Positions 23,613 to 32,479 of a DNA stretch of 64,000 bases are shown here, piece by piece. Numbering within the stretch: position 1 is the stretch's first letter; each line of letters begins with the position of its first letter. A program made the position numbers and the translations under genes. A model generated the notes under the pieces. It did not search any database, had not been told where the DNA came from, and saw only the letters and a list, made by a program, of their open reading frames with translations. Location: NCBI GenBank assembly GCA_017527675.1, contig JAFXPU010000024.1, forward strand, positions 62,001 through 126,000. The letters run 5' to 3'. The stretch comes from Bacilli bacterium. GTDB taxonomy: Bacteria; Bacillota_I; Bacilli_A; RF39; UBA660.

Positions 23613-24662
23613 ATGGTGAATAATAAAGATAAAAAGATAATAGGATTTGACAGAGAAACAGGCTTTCCTATATATGGCGAAGTTGATGTCTCAATTGATG
23701 ATTCTATTAGGAATAATGAGAATAGGAAAACGAAATCAGAAAAGTGTTTTTTCGCGGGAACAATTTCATTTTTTATTTTTTTGCTTTTTCCTATAATTAC
23801 CAAATTAGTAGATGATTTACATTATATAATTGGTTTTTTATCAGACATTTTAATGCTATTTTGCTATTGTATTTTTTTAGCTTCAACTGTAATTTGTATT
23901 AAATATTTTTTTGAAGGAAAAAAGAATAGTATAGCATTTGTAGGCTTAATATCTATTTTGTATATTTTTGGTTTTTCTATAATTGAAATTCTTGGTTATA
24001 CTGATATTTATAATGATATGTTATTATTTATTAATTTAATTATTTATATTTTTATATCCATAATAACTGTTTTATTTTTAAAAAATAAATTAAGTAAAAA
24101 ATTAAAAAAAAGAATGTATATAATGTATGGAATAGTATTTATTCCAATTATTATCTTTTTTATATGCTATCTAATGGTGTATAAAAATGATTATAGTAAT
24201 TCAATATATGTAATAACTAGAAAAGAAGGTAGTTATGATATTTCTTATTATGAAGTAAATGATAGAAGAAATATTCGTAGGACAGACAAATTTGAACATA
24301 ATAGTGAGATAATATATTTGAAAGGATGTTTTAATTCGTATATAGATCATAAAAAAAATAAAGTATTAAATAAATATAATAAAATATGTCAAGTTGTTGA
24401 TAGTAATTATAATCATATAAAAAATAATAAAGATATAGATAGTATTATTAAATTAATGGCAAAATTAGAACATGATATGATTGAACCTAAAATAATAAAA
24501 ACTAAAAACAATTATTATGTGGTAGTTCCATTAAATATTAATTGGCATTCACCATATGATTTATATAAATATGAAAATAATAAATTAAAATTTATATATA
24601 CATTTGAATCTGAAGATATTATAGGAATAAAAGATGATAGTAGTAATTATTGTAAAAAGTAA
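23613..24662 (+). CDS. Uncharacterised membrane protein
   Basis: 349 residues. A polar N-terminus of about 45 residues includes GFDRETGFPIYG, then six hydrophobic segments between about 48 and 190, then a C-terminal extracytoplasmic-size domain of about 150 residues rich in Tyr, Asn and Lys. I do not recognise it. The base composition is even lower in GC than its neighbours, which hints at lineage-specific or acquired DNA. It ends 15 bases before tmk. Confidence 0.55.
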   Translation: MVNNKDKKIIGFDRETGFPIYGEVDVSIDDSIRNNENRKTKSEKCFFAGTISFFIFLLFPIITKLVDDLHYIIGFLSDILMLFCYCIFLASTVICIKYFFEGKKNSIAFVGLISILYIFGFSIIEILGYTDIYNDMLLFINLIIYIFISIITVLFLKNKLSKKLKKRMYIMYGIVFIPIIIFFICYLMVYKNDYSNSIYVITRKEGSYDISYYEVNDRRNIRRTDKFEHNSEIIYLKGCFNSYIDHKKNKVLNKYNKICQVVDSNYNHIKNNKDIDSIIKLMAKLEHDMIEPKIIKTKNNYYVVVPLNINWHSPYDLYKYENNKLKFIYTFESEDIIGIKDDSSNYCKK

Positions 24663-24677
24663 ATAGAAGGTGATAAT

Positions 24678-25331
24678 ATGGGAAAGTTAATTGTTATTGA
24701 AGGTGCTTGCGATGGTATTGGTAAAACTACACAGTATAATTTATTAAATGAGTATTTAAAAAGTAGTGGTTATGATATTGTTAATTATCATTTTCCATCA
24801 TATGGTAAATATCAAGGTAAACCAGTAGAAGAATATCTAGCAGGTAATTTAGGTAGTATTAAGGATTTAAATCCATATTTTATTAATAATTTGTATGCTA
24901 TAGATAGATTTATAACATGGGAAACTACATTAAAAAAAGAGTATGAGGCAGGTAAAACTTTAGTTTTTGATAGATATACAACATCAAGTATATTTTATCA
25001 ATCTGCCTTAATAGAGGATTTAGATAAAAGAAAAGAATTTATTGACTGGGTTCAAGATTATGAATATCATAAAGTAGGTATTAAAGAACCTGATCAAGTA
25101 ATATTTTTAACAGCTCCATTTGAACTTGTAAGTGAATTAAGAAAATCAAGACAGGATAATGAAGGTATTAAAAATGACATTCACGAAAAGAATATTGAAT
25201 TTATGAAAAAAGTTTATGATAATGCTTTATTTGTAGCTAAATACTTAAATTGGACTATTATTGATTGTAGTGATGGTAACAAAATGAAAAGTATTGAGCA
25301 AATTCATGAGGAAATAAAAAAAGTATTATAA
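24678..25331 (+). CDS. tmk: Thymidylate kinase
   Basis: 217 residues. dTMP kinase phosphorylates dTMP to dTDP for DNA synthesis. The P-loop is EGACDGIGKTTQ, a slight variant of the usual ExxDGxGKTT. The DRYTTSS segment carries the DRY/H motif, and LRKSRQDNEG occupies the lid. AAGGTGAT precedes the ATG. The thymidylate synthase gene lies 7 kb downstream. The sequence is rather divergent from standard bacterial Tmk, but the function seems safe. Confidence 0.88.
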   Translation: MGKLIVIEGACDGIGKTTQYNLLNEYLKSSGYDIVNYHFPSYGKYQGKPVEEYLAGNLGSIKDLNPYFINNLYAIDRFITWETTLKKEYEAGKTLVFDRYTTSSIFYQSALIEDLDKRKEFIDWVQDYEYHKVGIKEPDQVIFLTAPFELVSELRKSRQDNEGIKNDIHEKNIEFMKKVYDNALFVAKYLNWTIIDCSDGNKMKSIEQIHEEIKKVL

Positions 25332-25374
25332 CCAAAAAACAATCAATTACATATCTTATATAAGAGGGGATATT

Positions 25375-26169
25375 GTGGTTGATTTTTTTTTGAATCTTAA
25401 TTATTTATATCAAGCATTGTTAGCAGGAATGTTTACTTGGTTTATTACTTTATTAGGTGCATTACTAGTTTGTTTTTTTAAAAATGTTGAATCAAAAGTA
25501 ATGGATCTTATGTTAGGTTTATCAGCAGGGGTAATGATAGCAGCTTCATTTTGGTCTTTATTATTACCAGCATTAGAATTATCCAAAGAGATTAATAAAA
25601 TATCTTGGTTATTACCTTCTTTAGGTTTTTTATTTGGTAGTATATTTCTTTTTTTTAGTGACATAATATTTAAAAATATTTTAAAAAGAAAAAGCAATGC
25701 TAGTAGTATGCATAAAAATATTTTATTAATATTTTCTATTACCTTACATAATATTCCAGAAGGTATGGCCGTTGGTATCGCTTTTGGTTCTTTAAAATAT
25801 GGTTTAGAAGGAGCATCTATGACTGCTGCTTTAATGCTTGCTCTAGGTATTGGTATTCAAAATTTTCCAGAAGGAGCAGCTGTATCACTTCCTTTAAAAA
25901 GAAATGGTATGAAAACTAAGAATGCTTTTTTCTTAGGACAATTAAGTGGATTTGTAGAACCAATATTTGCTTTTTTAGGTGCCTTATTAGCTATTAAGTT
26001 AAGATTAATTTTACCATTTATTTTAACTTTTGCTGCTGGAGCGATGATTTATGTTGTGGTATCAGAATTAATTCCTGAAAGTCAAAGTGGTAAAAATAAA
26101 GATATGGTTTCTTTATTTACTTTAATAGGATTTTTAATTATGATGATTTTAGATGTCGCTTTTTCGTAA
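25375..26169 (+). CDS. ZIP-family metal transporter
   Basis: 264 residues with about eight membrane segments. The ZIP signature residues are in helices 4 and 5: HNIPEGMAVGIAFG and GIGIQNFPEGAAVSLPL, with the metal-binding His, Pro-Glu and Asn/Pro-Glu pairs. It should import zinc or similar metals. It starts with GTG after GAGGGG. The end shows the glycine-rich GAMIYVVVSELIPESQ helix typical of the ZupT/GufA group. Confidence 0.93.
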   Translation: MVDFFLNLNYLYQALLAGMFTWFITLLGALLVCFFKNVESKVMDLMLGLSAGVMIAASFWSLLLPALELSKEINKISWLLPSLGFLFGSIFLFFSDIIFKNILKRKSNASSMHKNILLIFSITLHNIPEGMAVGIAFGSLKYGLEGASMTAALMLALGIGIQNFPEGAAVSLPLKRNGMKTKNAFFLGQLSGFVEPIFAFLGALLAIKLRLILPFILTFAAGAMIYVVVSELIPESQSGKNKDMVSLFTLIGFLIMMILDVAFS

Positions 26170-26197
26170 TCTATGATATAATTAAGAAGGTGATAGA

Positions 26198-26614
26198 ATG
26201 AAGAAATATATAATTGTTTTTTTAATGTTAATATTAATGACTGGTTGCTCTAAAGGTAATAGTTTAAAATGTACATCAACTGAAGTAGTATCAGAAAATA
26301 CTTATAAAAATGAAATTAAATTTACTTTTAAAGATGATAAAGTATCTAAAGCCAAATTAACTATGGATGTAATTTTGGGTGAAGCAGGTATGAAAAACTA
26401 TGATCTTTATTATAATGCTTTTGAACAAACTTTTGCTGGATTGAATGATGAAGAAGGAGTGAAAGTGGAATTAAAGAAAAATGATAAAGGTTATAAAGTT
26501 ATCATTGATGCTGATTACAGTAAATATAAAGGACAATTAGATATGATTAATAGTTCTTTAAATAAAGATCAAACTAAAGTATATTATGAAAATATAAAAT
26601 ATGAATGTAAATAA
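26198..26614 (+). CDS. Small lipoprotein
   Basis: 138 residues. The signal peptide ends in a lipobox, LMTGC, so the protein should be lipid-anchored at Cys17. The mature domain has alternating strands (KFTFKDDKVSKAKLTMDV) that resemble the DUF1307/YehR group of lipoproteins; this is a weak match by eye. TATAAT lies about 17 bases ahead of the ATG. A terminator follows directly. Confidence 0.7.
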   Translation: MKKYIIVFLMLILMTGCSKGNSLKCTSTEVVSENTYKNEIKFTFKDDKVSKAKLTMDVILGEAGMKNYDLYYNAFEQTFAGLNDEEGVKVELKKNDKGYKVIIDADYSKYKGQLDMINSSLNKDQTKVYYENIKYECK

Positions 26615-26636
26615 AACCAGTCAAACTGGTTTTTTT
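26614..26636 (+). terminator. Terminator of the lipoprotein gene
   Basis: AAACCAGT, a CAA loop and ACTGGTTT lead into a T-run. Confidence 0.85.
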
Positions 26637-26645
26637 AGTACAAAA

Positions 26646-26666
26646 AAACGAACTTAAAGTTCGTTT
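26646..26666 (-). terminator. Terminator of the tRNA-Ile/Glu unit
   Basis: AAACGAACTT pairs with AAGTTCGTTT and is followed on the minus strand by T residues, just beyond tRNA-Glu. Confidence 0.75.
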
Positions 26667-26675
26667 ATTTTCAAA

Positions 26676-26752
26676 TGGTGACCCGTACGGGATTTGAACC
26701 CATGAATGCATGCGTGAAAGGCATGTGTGTTAAGCCACTTCACCAACGGGCC
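26676..26752 (-). tRNA. tRNA-Glu (TTC)
   Basis: A cloverleaf on the minus strand. The anticodon loop is CTTTCAC within the CATGC/GCATG stem, the T-loop reads TTCAAAT, and CCA is encoded. It is 5 bases from tRNA-Ile and should be co-transcribed. Confidence 0.95.
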
Positions 26753-26757
26753 ATAAA

Positions 26758-26834
<77 letters not shown>

Positions 26835-26865
26835 ATTTAAGCCGTCTTTTCTCAATGACTTTTTA

Positions 26866-26894
26866 ATTATATCTTATTTTTTTTATTATGGCAA
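26866..26894 (-). promoter_or_regulatory. Promoter of the tRNA-Ile/Glu unit
   Basis: On the minus strand TTGCCA, 17 bases, TATAAT. Confidence 0.75.
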
Positions 26895-26932
26895 TACTTT
26901 TTTGGAAAAAAAACATTTTTTTGACAAAAAAA

Positions 26933-26948
26933 ACTAGGTTTCCCTAGT
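26933..26948 (-). terminator. Terminator after tRNA-Lys
   Basis: On the minus strand ACTAGG, GAAA tetraloop, CCTAGT, then a run of T. It separates tRNA-Lys from the Ile/Glu unit. Confidence 0.85.
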
Positions 26949-26959
26949 ATTTTTCTAAA

Positions 26960-27035
26960 TGGTGTCCTCTTGGGGGCTCGAACCCCAGACCCACTGATTA
27001 AGAGTCAGTTGCTCTACCAACTGAGCTAAGAAGAC
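26960..27035 (-). tRNA. tRNA-Lys (CTT)
   Basis: The anticodon loop is CTCTTAA in a CTGA/TCAG stem. The T-loop is TTCGAGC and CCA is encoded. Confidence 0.95.
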
Positions 27036-27128
27036 GTCTTACGTATGTAATTATATCAAAAAAAAAATAAAATGTATACATAAATTTTAAATTTTTTATT
27101 TATATGTTATAATTAATAAGGTGATTAC

Positions 27129-27989
27129 ATGAAAAACTTAATGTTAACTATTAAAGGATTCTTTATGGGAATAGCTAATGTTATTCCAGGTGTATCTGGT
27201 GGTACAATAGCTTTAATTGTTGGTATTTATGAAGATTTTATTGAAGCAATTAGTCATTTTTTTACTAATTTCAAGAAAAATATTTCTTTTTTAATACCAG
27301 TATTTATTGGTATGGGATTATCTATTGTTTTATTAAGTAAAGTAGTAGATTATAGTTATAACCATTTTCCAATAGCAGTTACTTTATTCTTTATGGGATT
27401 AGTAGTTGGTGGTGTACCACTAATAAAGAAAAATATCGATGAAACCAAAGATAAAGATAAAGCTATTAATTATGTTTTAGCTATATTAACATTTTCCTTA
27501 GTTTTATTCTTTGCATTTGCCCCTGTATTATTTGATACTGATATGGAAGTTAGTTTTGAAAATATGACAGCAACTAAATATTTAATTGTTTTCTTAGTTG
27601 GTATTATAGCTTCAGCTACAATGGTTATTCCTGGCATATCGGGATCATTAGTTTTAATGCTTTTAGGTTACTATTATCCAATTATTGCTTGTGTTAAAGA
27701 TGTAACTAAATTTGAAATAAGTAATTTAATGATTTTAGGTGTTTTTGGTTTAGGTGTATTAATTGGTATAGTATTTATATCTAAAGTAATTGAATATCTA
27801 TTTAAGAATTTTAAAAAGAGTACTTATTATGCTGTATTAGGATTTATTATTGCATCAGTTATAGCAATTCCTGTATCAACAATTATTAATGTTGATGATA
27901 TATCTATTAATGTAATTGAAGTCATAATTGGTATAATATTACTTGGGGTTGGTATAGCTACTAGTTATTTTTTAGGAGATAAAGAGTAA
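27129..27989 (+). CDS. DUF368 membrane protein (PopT-type polyprenyl-phosphate transporter)
   Basis: 286 residues, about eight membrane segments. The DUF368 hallmarks are the two inverted, similar motifs: ANVIPGVSGGTIALI near residue 17 and ATMVIPGISGSLVLM near residue 162. Members of this family recycle undecaprenyl phosphate across the membrane for wall synthesis, as shown for PopT. AAGGTGAT precedes the ATG. A 27-residue membrane peptide and an ABC-2 exporter follow in the same direction. Confidence 0.93.
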   Translation: MKNLMLTIKGFFMGIANVIPGVSGGTIALIVGIYEDFIEAISHFFTNFKKNISFLIPVFIGMGLSIVLLSKVVDYSYNHFPIAVTLFFMGLVVGGVPLIKKNIDETKDKDKAINYVLAILTFSLVLFFAFAPVLFDTDMEVSFENMTATKYLIVFLVGIIASATMVIPGISGSLVLMLLGYYYPIIACVKDVTKFEISNLMILGVFGLGVLIGIVFISKVIEYLFKNFKKSTYYAVLGFIIASVIAIPVSTIINVDDISINVIEVIIGIILLGVGIATSYFLGDKE

Positions 27990-27990
27990 T

Positions 27991-28074
27991 ATGGAAAAAT
28001 TTGTTAGATATATTGTTGTTCCTTTTTTGGTAGCAGCTATTATTTATTTAGTAATTAAGCTAATTTTTGCATAG
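27991..28074 (+). CDS. 27-residue single-span membrane peptide
   Basis: An ATG two bases after the DUF368 stop opens a frame of 27 codons: a short basic start, one hydrophobic span from about residue 8 to 26 and no tail. AGGAG lies within the end of DUF368, though at long spacing. Its stop overlaps the ribosome-binding site of the ABC ATPase gene. It may be an accessory subunit of either neighbour. No family is recognised. Confidence 0.5.
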   Translation: MEKFVRYIVVPFLVAAIIYLVIKLIFA

Positions 28075-28083
28075 GAGGATAAC

Positions 28084-28836
28084 ATGTTAAAAGTTACAAA
28101 TATTTCAAAGAAATTTGAAACAGTTGATACGAATAAAAAGAAAAAAATCTTTTATGCAGATAATGATGTATCATTTACAGCAAATGATTCTGAAATTGTT
28201 GGTATATTAGGACCAAATGGTGCTGGTAAAACAACTTTACTTAGAATAGTTGCTGGCATCTTAACAGCTGATAATGGAACAATTAATTATGACAATTTGG
28301 ATCTTAAAAAGGATATTTTAAAAATAAAGAAGAATTTAGCATATTTATCAGGTAATACGAAGATATATAATTCTTTAACAACATATGAATTACTTTATAT
28401 GTGTGCTGAATTTTATGATGTTCCAAAAGATATAATTGATGAGCGTATTAATGAAGTAGCTGATATTTTAAATATTAAAGAATTTATTAATAAACGAATT
28501 GGGCATTTATCAACTGGTCAAACACAAAGAGTTAATATAGCTAGATGTTTAATTCATAATCCAAAATATTATATTTTAGATGAAGCAACATCTGGTCTTG
28601 ATATTATTTCAAGTCAAATTATTTTAGATTTTATTAAAAATGAAAAAGAAAATGGTAAAACTATATTATATTCAACACATTATATGGAAGAAGCAGAAAA
28701 CATCTGTGATAAGATTGTTATGTTAAATAAAGGTAAAGTTGTTTACACTGGTACACCAGATGAAATAAAGAAAAAAACTAAAACAACAAACTTAAGAGAT
28801 GCATTCTTTATGGTAATAGGTGATGATCATGAATAA
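28084..28836 (+). CDS. ABC transporter ATPase (NatA-like)
   Basis: 250 residues. Walker A is GPNGAGKTTL, the signature is LSTGQTQRVNIAR, Walker B is YYILDEATSGLD and the switch His is in YSTHYMEEAE. The sequence fits the DrrA/NatA group that works with ABC-2 permeases. GGAGG sits 5 bases before the ATG. The 3' end overlaps the permease gene. Confidence 0.93.
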   Translation: MLKVTNISKKFETVDTNKKKKIFYADNDVSFTANDSEIVGILGPNGAGKTTLLRIVAGILTADNGTINYDNLDLKKDILKIKKNLAYLSGNTKIYNSLTTYELLYMCAEFYDVPKDIIDERINEVADILNIKEFINKRIGHLSTGQTQRVNIARCLIHNPKYYILDEATSGLDIISSQIILDFIKNEKENGKTILYSTHYMEEAENICDKIVMLNKGKVVYTGTPDEIKKKTKTTNLRDAFFMVIGDDHE

Positions 28837-29968
28837 GATATTTGTTATGTTAAAAAAAGAGTTAAGAGAAACTCTAAGAGATAAAAAGTCATTATCTATG
28901 ATGTTTATTATACCTTTATTAATTCCAATTATTATTATTGGTATGTCAGCTTTATTTGATTATGAAGCTAATCGTGATGTTAAAGAATATAATAAAATAG
29001 GTTTTGCTTATGAATTATCTGATACAGAAACTAAACTTGCTAAAGATTATGAAATAGATTATCAAGTTGGTTCTAAAAAGGAATTAAAAAAATTATTTGA
29101 TGACGATAAATTAGATTTATATTTAACTAAAAAAGATAATATTTATACTATTCATGGTGATAGTTCAAATGATACATCATATGCAAGTAGCTTAGTTGAG
29201 AATTATTTAAATGCTTATAAGGCAACATTACAAGAAGATTATTTAAATAGTAATAATATTCCGGCTGATGATGTTTTAAATATCATTAGTGTTGATTATG
29301 ATATCAAATCAAAAGATGATTTTGTTACATCATATATGCTTAGTTATGCTTTTATGTTTTTAATAATGGCTATAACAGTATCTGCTACATATCCAGCAAC
29401 AGATGCAACTGCTGGTGAAAAAGAAAGAGGAACATTAGAAACATTATTAACATTTCCGGTAGATAATAAAGATATTATGATTGGTAAATATTTATCAATT
29501 AGTATATCTAGTATTGTTACAGGATTAATTAGTTTAATATTAACAGCTATTTCAATTCCTGTTGCTAATAATATGTTTAAAATCTATGATAAAAATCCAT
29601 TAGTTTTACCATTTGGTGGATTATTGTATATATTCTTAGTTGTAATATTATGTTCATTAATGGTATCTGGTTTATGCATTTTAGTAGCATCTAAATGTAA
29701 AACATTTAAAGAAGCTCAAAGTGCTTTAACACCAATTACATTTATATCTTTTTTTCCAGCGATGATAGCATCTATGACTGGCGTTTCTAATTCACTTATT
29801 AAATCAGCCATTCCATTTTTGAATTTTACAATGATTTATGAAGATGTTTTGGATGGGAAAAATTGTTTACTAAATATATTAATAATGGTTATTTCTAGTT
29901 TAGTGATTATTTATTTATTAGTTAAAACTAATATTAAAAAATACAAATCAGAAAAAGTTTTGTTTTAA
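28829..29968 (+). CDS. ABC-2 type permease (NatB-like)
   Basis: 379 residues with one N-terminal membrane segment (about 21-40), a long outer domain of about 130 residues, and five or six segments in the C-terminal half. The loop ATAGEKERGTLETLLTFPV is the typical ABC-2/NatB coupling region. The ATG at 28829 overlaps the ATPase gene by 8 bases. With that gene it forms an exporter, for Na+, a peptide or a drug; the substrate is not evident. Confidence 0.9.
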   Translation: MNKIFVMLKKELRETLRDKKSLSMMFIIPLLIPIIIIGMSALFDYEANRDVKEYNKIGFAYELSDTETKLAKDYEIDYQVGSKKELKKLFDDDKLDLYLTKKDNIYTIHGDSSNDTSYASSLVENYLNAYKATLQEDYLNSNNIPADDVLNIISVDYDIKSKDDFVTSYMLSYAFMFLIMAITVSATYPATDATAGEKERGTLETLLTFPVDNKDIMIGKYLSISISSIVTGLISLILTAISIPVANNMFKIYDKNPLVLPFGGLLYIFLVVILCSLMVSGLCILVASKCKTFKEAQSALTPITFISFFPAMIASMTGVSNSLIKSAIPFLNFTMIYEDVLDGKNCLLNILIMVISSLVIIYLLVKTNIKKYKSEKVLF

Positions 29969-29990
29969 AATGTAGTTTAAACTACATTTT
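29967..29990 (+). terminator. Terminator of the ABC-2 exporter operon
   Basis: AAAATGTAGTTT pairs with AAACTACATTTT and T residues follow. Confidence 0.85.
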
Positions 29991-30016
29991 TTTGTTATAA
30001 TTTTATTGGTGATAAT

Positions 30017-31123
30017 ATGATAGTAAGAAATGATTACAATGAGTGTTTAACAAATTTAGCATGTTCAATTAGAAAGTATTTTGGCTTAGAATATAAACAT
30101 AACACTATATCATATATTGATGAAATGCTTGAAAATAATAAACCGGAGAACGTTATTTTAATGTTATTTGATGGTATGGGTTCTAATATTTTAAATCGTG
30201 CTTTAGCTGAAGATTCATTTTTTAGATTAAATAGATTAAAAGATATTACAACAGTTTTTCCAGCAACTACCACAGCTGCAACAACATCTATTCAAACAGG
30301 TTTAAATCCAGCTGAACATGGATGGTTAGCTTGGAATACATATATAAAGCCACTTGATAAAATTATTACAATGTTTTTAAGCTCTGAAAAAGGAAATGAA
30401 GGTGAAGTTGTAGATGAATATTTGGAAATTAAAAAACATCAATTAAAAACAAAAACAATTGTATCAGATATTAAAGAAAAAGGAGTAGATAAAGCATATT
30501 CACTATTTCCATTTGGACCTGAGCATTATAAAAATTTAGATGACATGTTAGCTAAAATTGAAACAATTGTTTTTCAAGATGGTAAAAAATTTATCTATGC
30601 GTATGATGATGAACCTGATCATACTATGCATATAGTTGGAACAAATACTCCTGAGGCTATAAAGTTAATCAAAGAACGAAACGATAAAGTTGAAGAATTC
30701 TCATCAAGAATAAAAAATACTATGTTAATAATTGTAGCTGATCATGGTCATAAAAATATTGAAAATATTCATTTAAATGATTATCCAACTTTAAAAAATA
30801 TGCTAGAAAGATCAACATCTAATGAACCTCGCTCATGTATGTTTAAAGTAAAAGATGAATATTTAGATGCGTTTCCACTAGAATTTAATAGATATTTTGG
30901 TAATTATTTTAAATTATATACTAAACAAGATATTATAGATTCCAAATTATATGGTGATGGTGTTCCTAATCCTTTATTTGAAGGTGCCTTAGGTGATTAT
31001 ATTGCTATAGCTTATGATTCAAATAAAGCTATTTTAGATGATGGGGATGCTGAATTGAAGTCTACTCATGCTGGTTATTCAGATGATGAAATATATGTTC
31101 CAATAATTGTTGTGAATAAATAA
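30017..31123 (+). CDS. Alkaline-phosphatase-superfamily phosphodiesterase/pyrophosphatase
   Basis: 368 residues. The metal-binding and nucleophile region is VILMLFDGMGSN followed by TTVFPATTTAATTSIQTG, the Thr nucleophile pattern of nucleotide pyrophosphatases (NPP type). Later metal ligands are in DDEPDHTMH and VADHGHKN, with the last His in KSTHAGYS. There is no signal peptide, so it probably works in the cytosol. The substrate is unknown. Confidence 0.88.
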   Translation: MIVRNDYNECLTNLACSIRKYFGLEYKHNTISYIDEMLENNKPENVILMLFDGMGSNILNRALAEDSFFRLNRLKDITTVFPATTTAATTSIQTGLNPAEHGWLAWNTYIKPLDKIITMFLSSEKGNEGEVVDEYLEIKKHQLKTKTIVSDIKEKGVDKAYSLFPFGPEHYKNLDDMLAKIETIVFQDGKKFIYAYDDEPDHTMHIVGTNTPEAIKLIKERNDKVEEFSSRIKNTMLIIVADHGHKNIENIHLNDYPTLKNMLERSTSNEPRSCMFKVKDEYLDAFPLEFNRYFGNYFKLYTKQDIIDSKLYGDGVPNPLFEGALGDYIAIAYDSNKAILDDGDAELKSTHAGYSDDEIYVPIIVVNK

Positions 31124-31146
31124 AAAATATATTCATATAATTAATT

Positions 31147-31452
31147 ATGAATAAACGAGATCTATTAGTTAAATATTATGAAAAATTTAATGAAGATAAT
31201 GTAGTTGATTTTAGGGAATATTTAGCATACGTTAATTGTTATGAAGAAGATTTCTTCGATTTAATATTGGTATTTTACTTAGGTAAAATACCTTTTTATT
31301 ATTTAGAAAATTATTTTAGACAAGGTATTACTTTTATTAAAATGTATGAAGCTCACGAATATTTTTTAAATAAATCTATAAGTGAAACTACATATTTAAA
31401 AATAATAAATCAATTAGAAATTGATTTAAATTATAATAGTAAAAAATTATAA
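31147..31452 (+). CDS. Uncharacterised 101-residue protein
   Basis: A small, acidic, aromatic-rich, likely helical protein. It has no membrane segment and no motif I recognise. A TATAAT ends only about 5 bases before the ATG and there is no ribosome-binding site, so the mRNA may be leaderless. Confidence 0.5.
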   Translation: MNKRDLLVKYYEKFNEDNVVDFREYLAYVNCYEEDFFDLILVFYLGKIPFYYLENYFRQGITFIKMYEAHEYFLNKSISETTYLKIINQLEIDLNYNSKKL

Positions 31453-31491
31453 AGTATTTTTTTTAAAATAAAAAAATGATATAATTATAAT

Positions 31492-31530
31492 GTCAATTGG
31501 AGTGACACTCATAATAAAAATGTTATTGAC
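31492..31530 (+). promoter_or_regulatory. Folded leader of the hemolysin III gene
   Basis: Between a TATAAT at 31480-31485 and the GAGGAGGGG ribosome-binding site, GTCAAT (31492-31497) pairs with ATTGAC (31525-31530). GAGTG pairs with CACTC inside. No known riboswitch was recognised. Confidence 0.35.
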
Positions 31531-31557
31531 AATATTAATGAGGAGGGGAAGAAACCC

Positions 31558-32418
31558 ATGACAAAAAACGATAGTTTAACTATAAAACTCATTGATGAAA
31601 AAGGAATAGAAATTGGTTTTACTTATCCTAAAAGAGCAAAAGGATTAGTAAAATCTGGTAGGGCATCTTATATTGATGATAAGACTTTGCGCCTTACTGA
31701 TCCTAATTCAAAAGTGGAGGGAAAAGTTATGACTGAAAATAGTCAAACCAAACCTAAAGGATTAGGAAAAATATTAATACCTAAATATTCATTATCAGAA
31801 GAATTAATGAGTTCAATTTCTCATGGTGTTGGAGCATTATTTTCTTTATATGTTTTAATATCATGTGTTTATGTTTCACTTAAACATAATAATATGTATG
31901 GTCTTGCTGGATCAATTATTTATGGTTTAACATCATTTATGCTTTATATTGTTTCAACTTTATATCATGCATTAAAACCTAATAGAGCTAAAAAAGTATT
32001 TAGAATAATTGATCATTGTTCTATTTATCTACTTATAGCTGGTACATATGCACCATATTGTTTAGTAACCTTAAGGAATGTATCACCATTAGTTGGTTGG
32101 TTAGTATTAGTAGTTGTTTGGATTTGTGCTATTATTGGTATTACTTTTACAGCTATTAATATGAATACTTTTAAAAAAATGGGAATGGCTTTATATCTAA
32201 TAATGGGTTGGGTATGTATTTTTTCTTTTAAAACTTTAGTTGATGGTATTAACCAAACTGGACTTATATGTATGATAATTGGTGGTGTAGTTTATACTGT
32301 AGGAGCTATTTTATATGGAATAGGTAAAAAAGTAAAATATATGCATTCTATATTTCACTTCTTTGTTCTTGCTGCATCAATTATGTTTTATTTATCAATT
32401 ATTCAATATGTCCTTTAA
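31558..32418 (+). CDS. Hemolysin III / PAQR-family membrane protein with extra N-terminal domain
   Basis: 286 residues. The last 215 form a seven-span hemolysin III/TrhA protein with the SISHGVGALFS, STLYHAL, IDHCSIYLLIAGTYAPY and HSIFHFFVLAAS motifs that carry the zinc-binding His residues. The first 60 residues (YPKRAKGLVKSGRASYIDD) are a separate basic domain not normally part of this family. Homologues affect membrane lipid homeostasis. GAGGAGGGG lies ahead of the ATG. An internal ATG at 31730 could give a form without the extra domain. Confidence 0.88.
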   Translation: MTKNDSLTIKLIDEKGIEIGFTYPKRAKGLVKSGRASYIDDKTLRLTDPNSKVEGKVMTENSQTKPKGLGKILIPKYSLSEELMSSISHGVGALFSLYVLISCVYVSLKHNNMYGLAGSIIYGLTSFMLYIVSTLYHALKPNRAKKVFRIIDHCSIYLLIAGTYAPYCLVTLRNVSPLVGWLVLVVVWICAIIGITFTAINMNTFKKMGMALYLIMGWVCIFSFKTLVDGINQTGLICMIIGGVVYTVGAILYGIGKKVKYMHSIFHFFVLAASIMFYLSIIQYVL

Positions 32419-32444
32419 AAAAGCAATTTATATTGCTTTTTTTT
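32418..32444 (+). terminator. Terminator of the hemolysin III gene
   Basis: AAAAGCAAT pairs with ATTGCTTTT before a T-run. Confidence 0.8.
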
Positions 32445-32479
32445 ATTTAAGTATGTTAATATTTTAGTAGGGTGGTTAT

